In this document: positions 47,809-59,450 of the stretch, piece after piece
How the letters are laid out: every line of letters begins with the position of its first letter
Numbering within the stretch: the first letter of the stretch is position 1
From: Tolypeutes matacus
Lineage: Eukaryota; Chordata; Mammalia; Cingulata; Chlamyphoridae
Direction: 5' to 3'
Length of the DNA stretch: 64,000 nt
Assembly (NCBI GenBank): GCA_026826555.1
Contig: JAKSZT010053881.1
Span: 10,787,485-10,851,484, forward strand
The notes under the pieces: generated by a model
What the model saw: the letters and a program-made list of their open reading frames with translations, nothing else
What the model was told of the DNA's origin: nothing
Databases searched by the model: none
Position numbers and translations under genes: made by a program

Positions 47809-47886
47809 GAAATGGAAAAGGAAAATATGAAGAAAGATGAAACTTTGAAAGCATTACAGAATCAAGTATCTGAAGAAACAATCAAG
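47809..47886 (+). CDS. CCDC18: CCDC18 exon E10, with a GC donor
   Basis: This 78-nt, 26-codon exon is phase 0-0. The acceptor is 'gtatgtttttcag'. The peptide is EMEKENMKKDETLKALQNQV followed by SEETIK, which is coiled coil. The sequence after the last codon is 'gctagt', a GC donor. Ending here joins in frame to VRQLDSALE of E11, as in the CCDC18 protein I remember. The next GT, at 47891, would put the frame off and meet a stop soon in E11. Because the exon is a multiple of three, skipping it would also keep the frame. Confidence 0.85.
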
Positions 47887-48054
47887 GCTAGTATGCTAAA
47901 AAATATATTTTTAATTTTTCTCATTGGAGGCAGTCCCATGGAAGTTCTTCAGTTCAGCAGAGTGATGCTTGTTTTTGTTTGATTTCATTCATTCAAATAC
48001 ATAAATACATACATTTATATATATATATGTTATTTGTAAATGGTTTGTATACAA

Positions 48055-48574
48055 TGTGTATTAGGCTTCTTCAGAGAAACAAACAAATATATATATGTTA
48101 AGAGATTGATTATAAGAGATTGACTCATGTGACTCTGGGCCTTGTAAGTCCTTATGTAGGGTAGGCACTAAGGTAGAAACTCCAGTAAAGGTAATTTGAA
48201 GTCTGACACTTCCAAATTCTGTATGGCAGGCTGCAGCTGGAAACGCCAATAAAGGTCATGCTGCAGTTGAGTCCAGATTACCCAAAGAAAGTTAGCGGGC
48301 TGAAGTTGAGGCAGAAATTTTTCCAATCTCTGAAAGCCTCGGCTCTAGTTTTTAAGACCTCCAACTCATTGGATAAGGAAACTCCCAATATTGTTGAGAG
48401 TAGGCAATTTCCTTTGTTGATTGTGGATACAATCAACTGTAGATGCAATCAACTAATTATAGATGAAAATTCATCTCCGAAATACCTTCATAGTAGCAGT
48501 CAGGCCAGTGCTTGCTTGACCAAACAACTAACACCATAATCTAACCAAACTGACACATGAAATTAACCATCAGA
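48055..48574 (-). mobile_element. Old LTR-like element, antisense
   Basis: The + strand starts 'tgtattaggcttcttcagag' and ends 'aaattaaccatcag'. It has 'tgactcatgtgactctgggc' near the left. This is the layout of an ERVL/MaLR-type LTR that in other mammals begins with 'TTAATTTTATGTGTCAACTT' on its own strand. The family name is uncertain. No internal retroviral part is seen. Confidence 0.55.
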
Positions 48575-48689
48575 CAGAGAATGGTGTTTATTCATATGAG
48601 ATGCAGACTCAAAAACTCTTTGTTGAAATAAGAAATATAACAGTAGCAGGTTTTAATTTTTTCTTATTTTATTGGTTTATTAATTTTTA

Positions 48690-49990
48690 ATTAATTTTTA
48701 TTTTGAAAAATGTCAAACCCACAGTAAAGTATAAAGAATAGTACAGGGAACTGTATCCCTCATCTAGATTAACTGTTAACTTCTAACTACACTCACTTCA
48801 TTTCTTTGAATATTTACACATGTCCATACACACATAGTTCCCTTTTGCCAGACTACCTCAGAGAAGTCTGCAGATGTCGTAAAACTTTATACCTTTAATA
48901 CTTAAACATGCATCTCCCATGAACAGAAATTTTCTCCTATGTGACCACACTATTACCACAGCAGAGAAAATCAATATTAAATCAGTAACATCTTTCAACA
49001 TGAAATTCAAACTGAAATTTTTCCAATTATTTAAAAATACTCTTTATAGTTTTACTATGCAAAGCAGGTCTATAGACTGATAGCATTAGCATCATCTGGG
49101 AGCTTGTTAGAATTGCAGAATATCAAGCCAGGACTAAGGTGAAGTAAGTGAGGTGCCTTTGGTACATATTTAAGGACACATTTATCTCAGGATTGTACAA
49201 GTGAAGGGTTGGCATTTTCGTGACACTGAGAATGAATGCCTCCTTAAATTTTGAGCTCTAGGCACCTCCCTTGCCTCACCTGGTGCCAGCTCTGCTAAGG
49301 AATCAGAATCTGTGTTTCAGTAGGCTCTCCTGGTGATTTGTATACACGTTAAAGCTTGAGGAACACTAGTTTGTTCCTTCGTTTCCACAATCTGTGATTC
49401 AGTTATCATTCACACATTGTGCTTCACTCTTTAGACTCCCCCAATCTAGACCAATCTCACTGCCTCCTATTCTTAATGACATTGAATCTTTTGAAAATTC
49501 CAGATCAGCAGGCATACTACATGGGTTATACTGTGTTCCTCCCACTGCTTCACATGGAAACATATGATGTTAGACCACCCCATTGTTGGTAGTTACACCT
49601 TGACATCTTTTTAAGATGATGTCTGCCAGAGCTCATCATTTTAAGGGCACCTTTTTTCCCTTTGTAATTAATACATAAATTGTGGGGTTATTCTTTGAAG
49701 CTGTTTTAATGTCTTGCTCCTTAATAACCTTATAACCAATGATTTTAGCATCTTTTGATGAACCTTGCCTGAATCAGTTATTACATTGGTAATTATTAGG
49801 TAGTGATATTTGACAGTCATAGATTTTATTTTTTTATCCATACATGGAAGATGATATAAGTACCAATGCTTATTCTCTTGCTTAAGAAAGAAAACTTTTA
49901 AGTATTTATACATTCCAAATGTTATTTTAAAAATTATTACCAGGGCAAGAAATGATTAACAAAGACAGTCATTCAGAATTAGACATTTTA
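48690..49990 (-). mobile_element. Very old L1 3' end, antisense, split by MER5A
   Basis: The text 'aaaatgtcaaacccacagta', 'gcttcacatggaaacatatg', 'gatgatgtctgccagagctc' and 'ccctttgtaattaatacata' fits the antisense 3' region of L1ME-type elements. It is interrupted by the MER5A-like element near 49065-49375. Confidence 0.6.
49065..49375 (+). repeat. MER5A-like remnant with an internal insert
   Basis: The left part ('agcatcatctgggagcttgt') and the right part ('aatcagaatctgtgtttcag', 'gaggaacactag') are MER5A. About 150 bases of other sequence (roughly 49136-49284) stand between them, which I cannot name. Confidence 0.6.
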
Positions 49991-50690
49991 GTGGTTAATG
50001 GTTATATTCACAGGCTGTAGGGACAGTCTGTGAAATCTCTGTGTCTTACAGGATTTCTTTTTTAGAAATCAGAGTTGCAAGGATTATTTCATTGTGTAGA
50101 GTAGTATCTGCAATAGGGACCATTTTTTCCCTCATTTTGCTGACACTTCTTAGTTTCAAAACTACAAACTAGACTGCTGTTAGCATTAAGAGAAGAAGGA
50201 AGAAAATTCGTGAGAAGCTCTAGGTTACAATAAAGAAAAGAAAGGAGCAAGGCAAGAATCTTATTAACAGATGGAATATGGAGCATGTATGTAAATTTTG
50301 GCCTGTGAACTAATTTTCTGGGAAAAAAATTACAGAATTGGGTTGCTTTTGCTCTTTTGCACTTTAATATTAAGATTGATAAAGCATTTGCAGCTATATG
50401 AACACTTGAACCAACTTACATTGCTGCCTTTCTAAAAATATATTTTGCTGATTCAGAGCAAAAGCATCCTTCATGTAAGTTTGGTTTTTTTTTCCCCTAG
50501 CTGGCCAAAAGTTTTAATTTTCTTTGTGATTTCAGCATATTCAGAAAACATGCACTTTAGCATCATTAACAATACCCCAATTTGTCCTCACTTTCATATT
50601 TTTCTTATTCAAGGAGGCTTAAGCAGTAGTCTTAAATACTGCCTACTATTTTGAGAAAATGCTTTAGGGTGTTTAGCCCCAGTCTGTCTT
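49991..50690 (+). other. Intron 10, unrecognised stretch
   Basis: Intronic sequence with no repeat or gene that I recognise. It contains short open frames without recognisable content. Confidence 0.45.
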
Positions 50691-50964
50691 TTTTTTTTTT
50701 TTTTTTTTAAGATTTTATTTATTTGTTTGTTTGTTTGTTTATTTATTTATTTATCTATCCCCCCTTGCTGCTTGTGCTTGCTGTGTCCATTTGCTGTGCG
50801 TTTTTCTGTGTCTGTTTGTCTCCCTTTGTTGGGTTGTCCTGCTGCGTCAGCTCACCGTGCTGTGCGGGCCAGCTTGCCTTCACCAGGAGGCCCCCAGAAT
50901 CGAACCCGCGGCCTCCCATATGGTAAACGGGAGCCCTATCAATTGAGCCACATCCGCTTCCCCT
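50691..50964 (-). mobile_element. Long DAS-like SINE, antisense
   Basis: A T run (50691-50708), an 'attt'/'gttt' tail, then 'ccccccttgctgcttgtgct' and the head complement 'gagccacatccgcttcccc'. The body is about 80 bases longer than in the copies at 12490 and 58789. The flanks repeat 'gtctgtctt' (50684 and about 50970). The B-box 'GGTTCGATTC' is present on the minus strand. Confidence 0.88.
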
Positions 50965-50969
50965 GCCCC

Positions 50970-51363
50970 GTCTGTCTTGCTAACCTTATCTCCTAAATAC
51001 TCGTCTCCTAAAAATTCATGCTCTTGATACTATGAGCTCTGGCCAGCTTCTCACCATTCCTTTTCACAGTACGTAGCCTCTGAACATACTCCCTCTTCCT
51101 GGGATGCCCTTCTTTACTTCTCAGCTTGTTCAATTCTTGTTAATTCTTCAAGATTCCATTCTCTGGTTTCCTCTTTGATACTCTACTTGCAAGCAAGAAT
51201 TCGTTTTCTCAATAAATCTCTTTTGTAATAGCGTTTTATATCCCAAGTATAGGACTGTGAGGTAACATTAGGAAATAAATCTGCGTAATATTAAGTATAT
51301 AATAAGCAGTCACTAATATTAGTTGGTTTTCTGTTTTTTGTTTTTTCTTTTTTTCCTGTTTAG
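50970..51363 (+). other. End of intron 10, unrecognised
   Basis: Unrecognised intronic sequence ending in a strong T-rich tract before the acceptor 'ttcctgtttag' of E11. Confidence 0.5.
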
Positions 51364-51480
51364 GTAAGACAGCTAGACTCAGCATTGGAAATTTGTAAGG
51401 AAGAACTTGCCTTGCATTTGAATCAGTTGGAAGGAAATAAGGAAAAGTTTGAAAAACAGCTAAAGAAGAAATCTGATGAG
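51364..51480 (+). CDS. CCDC18: CCDC18 exon E11
   Basis: This 117-nt, 39-codon exon is phase 0-0. Its acceptor is 'ttcctgtttag' and its donor is 'gtaaat'. The peptide runs [20 protein letters not shown] to [11 protein letters not shown] and is coiled coil. The exon begins with 'gtaaga', which resembles a donor, so the acceptor AG immediately before it is what fixes the boundary. The frame agrees with E10 ending at 47886 and with E12. Confidence 0.94.
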
Positions 51481-51845
51481 GTAAATTCCTTTATATATAG
51501 CCTGTTTTTCAAGTGCTTTCTTTTTGAGATACTGTTTCTTTTCAAAATACTTTAAAAGTACATCTATGTATTTGATATAAAAATATTTCTATAAAATGTG
51601 AATTCCAATTTTATATTCTTTAAGAAACAAACATTTTTTCAATGCAACATGAAATATAATACCTTAAAATTATGTTTATTTTATTTTTATTTAGGGAACC
51701 TGAAGAAAAAATAGCACAGAGTAATTATAAGATGAAATGAATAACACTTAGAACATTGTTTTAGATTTAGAGCTATAAAATTTTTCAAATTTTTTCCATT
51801 TTGTCTTTTTTCCTCTCTTTCTCTGAAAGATTAAGAATCAGGTTT
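51481..51845 (+). other. Start of intron 11, unrecognised
   Basis: AT-rich intronic sequence with no repeat recognised. Confidence 0.45.
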
Positions 51846-51860
51846 AGAAGTTCAACTTTC

Positions 51861-52075
51861 GGGACGGATGTGGCTCAATTGGTAGGGCGTCTGTCTCCCA
51901 TATTGAGGGACCCGGGTTCGATCCCCGGGACCTCCCGGTAAAAAAAAAAAAAAGAATTTAGGGGACGGATGTGGCTCAAATAGTTGGGTGTCCCTCTCCC
52001 ACATGGAGGGACCTGGGTTCGATCCCTGGGGCCTCCCAGTAAAAAAAATAAATAAAAGATCAATTAAAAAAAAAA
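51861..52075 (+). mobile_element. Two short DAS-like SINEs in tandem within one TSD
   Basis: Two short monomers stand in the same direction: 'gggacggatgtggctcaatt' at 51861 and 'gggacggatgtggctcaaat' at 51962. Each has a B-box ('gggttcgatcccc'/'gggttcgatccct') and its own A-rich tail. The target duplication 'agaagttcaactttc' is perfect and encloses both (51846-51860 and 52076-52090). They either moved as a dimer or the second landed in the A tail of the first. Confidence 0.92.
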
Positions 52076-52090
52076 AGAAGTTCAACTTTC

Positions 52091-54490
52091 TTTACTGAGG
52101 TACTAGAGTTTCTTAGATACTAGAGTGAAGACATTTCTTGATTTATCTTTCTCATCTCTTTATCCTCATTGTCTAGCAGTTTGCTTTCTACATAATAGGC
52201 ACTCTCTTAAATGTTTACTCAAAGGGATAACTTTAGTGAAAAATTCTTTCATTCCTTTTTTAGAATTTATAATATATTTATTTAAACCTTAAAACAATTT
52301 TTAGAAGTGGTACCCCTAACAGTTCTTAATTTAGTTTGTCTTAAATGTATCAGAAATGTCTAATCAGAAAATCAGAAGTCCTTCTATATCTTTCAAATGG
52401 AGGAAATTTTATACGGAGTGTTGGATTCACAGGTGATGGAATAGTGGAGAAGCCAAATGGGGGATGCTAAGGAGACCCAGAGATTAGCATAAACAGGGAC
52501 CATTATCATCCTTAGGGCTAGAGGAACATAAGGAAGAGATGTGTGACTATAGTTCAGAAGCAGGGCTGTCTAGCAGAACCTGGGGCCACGTTAAAGGATC
52601 AGTCCATTAGGAACTGGGCCTAGAGAAGAACTGCTGCTACTGGTCCCTCCCATTTGCCAAACCTACCTGGAATCCTTAAGGCAAGGGAGGCTCGGGAGGG
52701 CAAATTCCTGCAATACACAAAACAGAGCAGAGGGAAAGGCAGGGAGAGATCTAAGAGCAAATATATAGATAACTAACACTCCACACTTTACAATACATAA
52801 TTATATAACTTTAGATGTTAAAAATAAGAACCTTTAAATTTTATATGGTCCTGTCTTCCCTCCACCTCTCTTCTATGAAGGTTTTTATACCATCTTTGAG
52901 AGATGGTTATATATTTTTTACTCAAATATGTAGAAATTAAATAGTCTAAATTATGTCTACTTTGACTTTTTAAAATGGGAATATCATGTTTTTACTTTGA
53001 TTTTCTTTAAAACAGTAGAAATAAATACATTATTTTGGTATTTATTCTACAGCCCTCAGTCTGCTCTAGTGTAAATGGACTTGGCAGAGATGGAATCTGG
53101 AGACAGGCATAGTCTGTTTGGCTTTGGACTTTGAATTCTTAGAAACAACATTAGAGACAGCATTTACACACAAACTTAAAACTATTTCCAAAACAGCTAG
53201 AAATATAAACCTAGGTTCAAATTAAATTAGAAAGAAGTGGTAATCAGGTATAGAAGACCAGACTAGGGAATAAGCTGCCAAGTAATTCAGAAGGATTTGC
53301 AAGCCTATTTATTGCTGCTTAATTGTTAGTTCAACTGCATATGTTTTGGCTTACTTAGCCTACTAGAAACCTTGAGAGTTCATCTTTCTCTTCTTCATGT
53401 ATATTGATAAGAAACATAGAGAATAATCCAAGTAATATTTACTTTTGACTCATTTGTCTTTAGAGCAAATTGTAATATCTTACAGATAAAACTCTTTCTA
53501 ATGCTAGTCAATATTTTAATACCTTGTGGCAGCAAAATTGTGTGGCTTTAATCATATATAGTTTAGTTTTGGAAATTTAATTTGATTAATTCTGTTAATA
53601 ATAGGTGATGTTATAAAGCTGTTTCAATATTTTAAATTAGTGGATATTCTCAAATAACTCACTAGGTGAATAATTTAGGTAAGTGGCTCTGGGCATGTTA
53701 GTAGAAAGTGAGCCAGCTATGAAAACTGCATGCTGATTATCCACTGCAAAAAGCTAGTAAATATCCCTCTAAGCTTTTATCTCAGCTAGGTGATTGTGTA
53801 GTTATTGGAACTCCTCTGGTCTGCCATCTGTAGACTGAGTTAATGTAGTTCTTCAAGCATAAATGTCAGAATTCATTTCTTTTTTTAATAATAATTTAAT
53901 ATTCTTTTGGTGTAATTTTATACATAATAACTGTAGTACTTCAAGTATGGCTTTATCCAGCCTTTCCAAATGATGAAATAAATACATTTATAATTAGCAT
54001 AAGACTGTCTTCGGGGTTCTAAATTTTTTGAAAATGTAGGTGTTAATAATATGTAGTAAAATAATCTATTTTATGCATGATTGTTCTGTAAACGTACAAC
54101 TTCTTTAATAAAGAAAAAAATACTTTGAAAATGCTTTTAAAAGTGGTAAAATTGTGTGTTTATGCAAAATTACATTGTCGATATGATAGAAGAAAATAAA
54201 CGAGAAAAACCCTAAACATTTTCTGCACAAAGAATTCATTCAGTAAAATCAGTCATTTTGTTGATAACTATCTTTATTCAAATTGATGCATTTAAATTTT
54301 GATAGGTTGACATCGTATCAGTAACTTTTCTGTGATGTATTTTATTTTTCAGTAACAATTATGAGAATGCTTTTGCTTGGGATACTCATTAATACTAGAT
54401 AAAGTTAATAAAGTCTTACTGATTTTGAGGGAAAAAATTATTCACTGAATATAATGGTAAATTTAGTACAGAGAATATAAAACCAGTTTG
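52091..54490 (+). other. Intron 11, long unrecognised stretch
   Basis: The part 52395-52770 ('gtggagaagccaaatggggg', 'acctggggccacgttaaagg') has the look of an ancient interspersed repeat that I cannot name. I see nothing in the remaining 1.7 kb: no exon-like frame with homology, and no recent insertion. Confidence 0.4.
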
Positions 54491-54502
54491 TCCTGTATTT
54501 AC

Positions 54503-54725
54503 TTTTTTTTTTTTTTTTTTTTAAGGTACTGGGACCAGGGATTGAACCTGGGACCTCGTATGTAGGAATCCAGCTCTTAACCACAGAGCCACATCGGCTC
54601 TCCTGAGTTGGCTTTTTCATTTGTTTGCTCGTTGTTTGTTTTTTTTAGGAGGCACTGGGAACCGAACCCCAAACCTCCCATGTGGGAAGCAGGCCCTCAA
54701 CTGCTTGAGCTACATCTGCTCCCCT
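54503..54725 (-). mobile_element. Dimeric DAS-like SINE, antisense
   Basis: After the T run, two monomers follow: 'ccagggattgaacctgggac'...'gagccacatcggctctcc' and 'gggaaccgaaccccaaacct'...'gagctacatctgctcccc'. They are joined by a 'gagttggctttttca' linker. This matches the layout of the dimer at 5554-5781. The target duplication 'ctgtatttactttt' is present on both sides (54493 and 54724). Confidence 0.9.
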
Positions 54726-54739
54726 GTATTTACTTTTAA

Positions 54740-55690
54740 AGTAAGGCCACCTGGAAGTTAAAGGATAGTGCAATGAAATGGCATATAAATTTGATAAATA
54801 CAGGTTAATTTTTGTGAATATTTGTGATCCAACTAACATATTAGATAATTCAATAAATGCAATTGAAATTATTTTGCCAGGGGCTAGATTACTGAAATAA
54901 GGTTTTTTTGTTATTATGTGGTATGGATTTCTTGGTTTTTACCTTGGTACTATCTTTTTACTTCTGCTTTCCTCTTTTTTCCTCCTGTCTTATTTGAATT
55001 CTTTTTTGTTCGTTTCTCCTATGAATGGGAAGGTAAGTGTGAGATATATTTCAGTAAAGGAAAAAATAATATTTAAACCTGTCTTGCAGGCAAATCGGTT
55101 TTGTGTAAAATGAACTACTGCAAAAGTGTGATCTGCAGTTTTTTCAGAAGCTAGCAAAAACAAAATAGGTGATACTAATACATGTTTGCAGAAATGAATT
55201 ATCTCCATGCAGATAGACTTAAATAAAAACAGATTAGCATTAAAAAGGGCTATAATATTAGAAATTGTTTAGTTGCCTTTGATATCTAGGGTTCTCCAAG
55301 TTTATAACTTAATCATGTAATGAAGAAGCCTGAAATCTAATAGCTTCTTATTATGAGCAAAGAGTATTTGGCTCCTAAATCCATAACACTGCTGATGTTG
55401 AACGCTGGATAATTAGAAAAAAGAACCAGTTCAGGATATTCTTATATTATTTATTAAAATGAATTTAAAACTCCTTTCTTCTGGATTGATATTTATTGAA
55501 AGGATTCTTTGCTTTTAATGTATGGCTTTCTTTTTTCAATTTTTATTCTGTAAGCAAAAATGAAGAAAACTTTTAAAGATTTACCTAAATCCACTCTCAA
55601 ATTCTTCAGTTGCTTTCATTTTTCCATTTGCATGCACATTTTTCATAATCATATTAAGAATTGTAGTTTTTTTCTTCACTTCATACCATT
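54740..55690 (+). other. Intron 11, unrecognised stretch
   Basis: Unrecognised AT-rich intron. Open frames at 54916-55113 and 54990-55208 have no support. Confidence 0.45.
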
Positions 55691-55696
55691 TTGTAA

Positions 55697-55734
55697 AAAA
55701 AAATTTTTTAATTGTTTTTATTTTTTTATTTTTT

Positions 55735-55765
<31 letters not shown>

Positions 55766-55850
55766 ATTTTACCGGAGGGTCCCAGGGATAGAACCCAGGT
55801 CCCTCCATATGGCAGACGGACGCCCAACCATTTGAGCCACATCCGCCCCC
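55697..55850 (-). mobile_element. Short DAS-like SINE with a long (TTTA)n tail, antisense
   Basis: A tail of A's and (TTTA)n seen on + at 55697-55770 is followed by 'taccggagggtcccagggat' and 'gagccacatccgccccct'. The target duplication 'cattttgtaaaa' is at about 55687 and 55852. Confidence 0.88.
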
Positions 55851-56119
55851 TCATTTTGTAAAATTCTGAAGGAGGAGAGATGTTGCTTTTTGTGGAGTTG
55901 AGCTCTGATGTCTGATTTTTAGTAGAGGCTATTAAAATGGGATGTACATTTTTTTCTATTCTTTGTCACCTTTTAATCTGGAAGGCTCACACATTTCATC
56001 CCATTTCTGTACAAATCAAATAAATGTAAAAGCAAAATTTTTTCCTATTTGCTACTGTCTTTTTAATTATAATTTAAAATGATTGCATCATTTTTTTGAG
56101 ATGCAATTTGTTTATTAAC

Positions 56120-56216
56120 AGTAATAGCCATCACTTACTGAGGACCTAATATGTGCCAGGCAGTGTCCTAATATGGCTAATTCTTAAAACAGTGCTGTGA
56201 GACCATTAAGAAGCTA
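56120..56216 (-). repeat. MIR, first part (split element)
   Basis: The text 'catcacttactgaggaccta', 'atatgtgccaggcagtgtcc' and 'acagtgctgtgagacc' is MIR in antisense orientation. It breaks off near 56216 and continues at 59870, on the other side of a 3.6-kb L1. Confidence 0.75.
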
Positions 56217-58693
56217 TGGATGGGGTGGGGGTGGGGGGGGTTCTGGGAAGATGGCATTGGAGTAGGCAGGCATGGCTAAGCTCTTCTGCAGAAACAGCAG
56301 AGGAGGGACAGAAACTGTCCAAAGGAGCAAAGAATTCTTGACTGACAGTTTTTTCTTTTAATACCCCTAATATATCATACCATTGCCTTTTCACTTCCAT
56401 GGTTTCTGTTGAGAAATTCATACTTAGTCTTATTGAGCATCCTTTGTATTGCATAAATTTCTTTCTCATGCTACTTTCAGAATTCTCTATCTCTGCATCT
56501 GACATTCTGAATATTAGTTGTCTCAGAGTAGGTCTATTCAGATTTATTCAATTTGTAGTGCATTGTCCTTCTTAGATATTAATATATATGTTTTTCATAA
56601 GGTTTGGGAAATTTTCAGCCATTATTAATTCAAATATCCTTTCTGCCTACCCCTTTTCCATTTTCTTCTCCTTCTGGGACAGCCATAATGTGTATGTTTG
56701 TGCATTTTGCGTGGTCATTCAATTCCCTGAGATCCTGTTCAATTTTTTCCATTCTTTTCTCTTTCTATTCTTCTGTCTTTTCAACTTCAGGTATGCTGTC
56801 TTCTAATTTGGTTATTCATTCCTCAGCAAGTTCAAATCTGCTGTTATGCTGGGCCATATTGTTCTATTTCTTAGTATGACTTGTAATTTTTTTGCTGATG
56901 TCTAGACATCTGATTATGTTGGGGAGTTTACTCTGATGGTCAATTTCTCTCTCTTGCTTGGTGGTTTTGTTTCATGGCTCTTCTTTGATTTTTGGTTATT
57001 CTAAAACTTTAAAATTGTTGACCAATGGAATCAAATTGAGATTTCAGAAATAGAGATTTCAGAAATAGACCCTCACATCTATGGTCAAGTGATTTTTGTC
57101 AAGGCTGTCAGACCCACGCAGCTGGTTCAGAACAAATGGTGATGAGAGAACTGGATATCCATATCCAAAAGAGAGAAAGAGAGAAGGAGAGAGGAAAGGG
57201 AAAGAAAGGGGACCCCTATCTCACCCTTATACAAAAATTAACTCAAAATGGGTCAAAGACCTAAATACAGAAGCTAGAACCATAAACCTCCTAGAAGAAA
57301 ATGTAGGGAAACATCTTTAAGATCTTGGGTAGGTGATGATTTCTTAAACCTTATACCCAAAGCACGAGTAATGAAAGAAAAAATAGACAAATGGGACCTC
57401 CTCAAAATGCTTCAAATAACTTTGTCAAGAAGGTGAAAGGGCAGCCTATTCAATGGGAGAAATATTTGGAAACCACATAGCTGATAAGGGTTTGATTTCC
57501 ATATTATATAAAGATATCATGCAACTCAGTGATAAAAAGACAAACCCAATTAAAAAATGGACAAAACACATAAATAGACATTTTTCCAAAGAGGAAATAC
57601 AAGTAGTGGGAAAAAAAAACACATGAAAAAAATGCTCAACATCACTAGCTATTAGGGAAATATAAAATAAAACTACAATGAGATGTCATTTCACACCTTA
57701 CAGAATGGCCATTATTTTTTTAAAAATACAGAAAACGACAAGTGCTGGAGAGGATGTGGAGAAATAGGAACACTCTTTCACTGTTGATGGGAATGTAGAA
57801 TGGTGTACCCCTCTGTGGAAGACAGTTTGGTGGTTCCTCAGGAAGCCAAATATAGTTCTGCCTGCCATATGATCCAGCCATCCCACTACTAGGAATATAT
57901 ACAGAAGAACTGAAAGCGTGGACATGAACAGACATTGCACACTGATGTTCATAGCCACTTTATTCACAGTTGCTAAAAGATGGAAACAACCCGAGTGTCC
58001 ATCAGCTGATGAATGGATAAACAAATTGTGATATGTACATAGTGAAATACTATTCAAGTGTAAGAAGTCGGTGTGCATTTGACACAACATAGATGAACCT
58101 TGAGGACATTATGTTGAGTGAAATAAGGCAGACATGAAAGGACAAATATTCTGTGGTCTCACTAATAAGAACTAAGTACGAGGAATGAAAAACTCATGGA
58201 GGTTAAACTAGGTTTACTAGTATAGGTTACTAGGAGATAGAATGTGGTGAGAAGGGGGACCTGATTCTTAATGTATGTAGAATTTTTAATAAGGTTGATT
58301 GTAAAGGTATGGAAATGGATAGAGTTAATGGTAACACATAATGAGTATAGTGGACACTGCTGATTTGTAAATGTGATTGTGGCCGAAAGGGGTAATCTAG
58401 GGACATAAATGTCAATTGAAAGAAAGCTAGAGGATAATCTAGGGACTATATAACAATGATTTTGGTAGTGTATGAGGATTGTGGTTTATAGTACAAATAC
58501 AAGAATGTTCTTCTCATATTGTTTTAAGAATATGGTGATACATGGGGAAAATACAACTAATATAACTTATGGGCTATAGTTAACAGTAATATTGTAATCT
58601 TTTTGCAACAATGGCATAGACGATAACCATATCAATTCTAAGGGTTAATAATAGGGGGATATAAGAGGTTATGTGATTTTTCCTTTTGAGTAA

Positions 58694-59450
58694 TGTAGCC
58701 ATCTGGCAATTTGATGTAATTATGAATTCTGAAAATATAATTGAATCATGCTTGTAAACTGATCTGTTAATCTGGGCCTGATTAAGTTGTTATTATTATT
58801 TTTTTTTTTTTTTTAAAGATTTTATTTATTTATTCATCCATCCCCCCCCTGCTGCCCGTGCTCGCTGGGTCAGCCAACCACGCCGTGCGGGCGGGCTTGC
58901 CCTCACCAGGAGGCCCCGGGAACCGAACCCGGGGCCTCCCATATGGTAAACGGGAGCCCTACTGATTGAGCCACAGCCGCCCCCCCTGATTAAGTTATGA
59001 TTAGGGCATTGACTGGGCCACGTCAGTAGGGCATTGAGCCCCACCCCTTGGTGAGTGTGGAATCAAATATAAAAGGCATGGCAAGAACAGAGTTGAAGCA
59101 GTTTTTTTGAGAAGCAGTTTTGATGCTGGAGTTTTATGTTGGAGAGAAGGCCCCAGGAGAAGAGAAGTGAGCCGTTTGCCTGATAGTCTACAGCTGACTT
59201 GTGGAGGAACCAGAGTAGCTAAGCCCCGAGAGAAAAGCAGCCCCGGGGAAGAGAGGAACCCAAGAAGCCTGAACTGTGGCAAACATCGGCAGCTGTCTTG
59301 CTCTAACACGTGGCGATGGACTTTGGTGAGGGAAGAAATTTATGCTTTATGGCCTGGTAACTGTGGACTTCTACCCCAAATAAATACCCTTTATAAAGAC
59401 CAACCCATTTTTGGTATTTCACATTAGCACCCCTTTGGCTGACTAATACA
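58694..59450 (+). mobile_element. Solo LTR (MaLR/ERVL-like), sense, carrying a SINE
   Basis: The block starts 'tgtagccatctggcaatttg' and ends 'ggctgactaataca'. It is flanked by a perfect 5-bp duplication, agtaa, at 58689-58693 and 59451-59455. A TATA-like 'aatataaaaggc' lies near 59070 and an 'aataaa' near 59385, in LTR order. Without the SINE it is about 555 bp. It resembles the LTR at 20882-21429 in length, ends and inner blocks. No internal retroviral genes remain. Confidence 0.82.
58789..58984 (-). mobile_element. Full-length DAS-like SINE in the LTR, antisense, young
   Basis: A T run, 'aaagattttatttatttatt', a CpG-rich body and the head complement 'gagccacagccgcccccc' are all present. 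The B-box complement is 'ccgggaaccgaacccgg'. The target duplication 'cctgattaagtt' is at 58777-58788 and 58985-58996. It is nearly identical to the copy at 12490-12679, so it is among the youngest insertions of the window. Confidence 0.92.

Noticed and set aside
47891..47896. GT donor four bases after the E10 end
   Set aside because: It shifts the frame and gives a stop 12 codons after the junction with E11. The GC site at 47887 keeps the known protein.
58694..59450. An endogenous retrovirus with genes
   Set aside because: Only LTR-type ends and signals are seen. No gag, pol or env text lies in or next to it.
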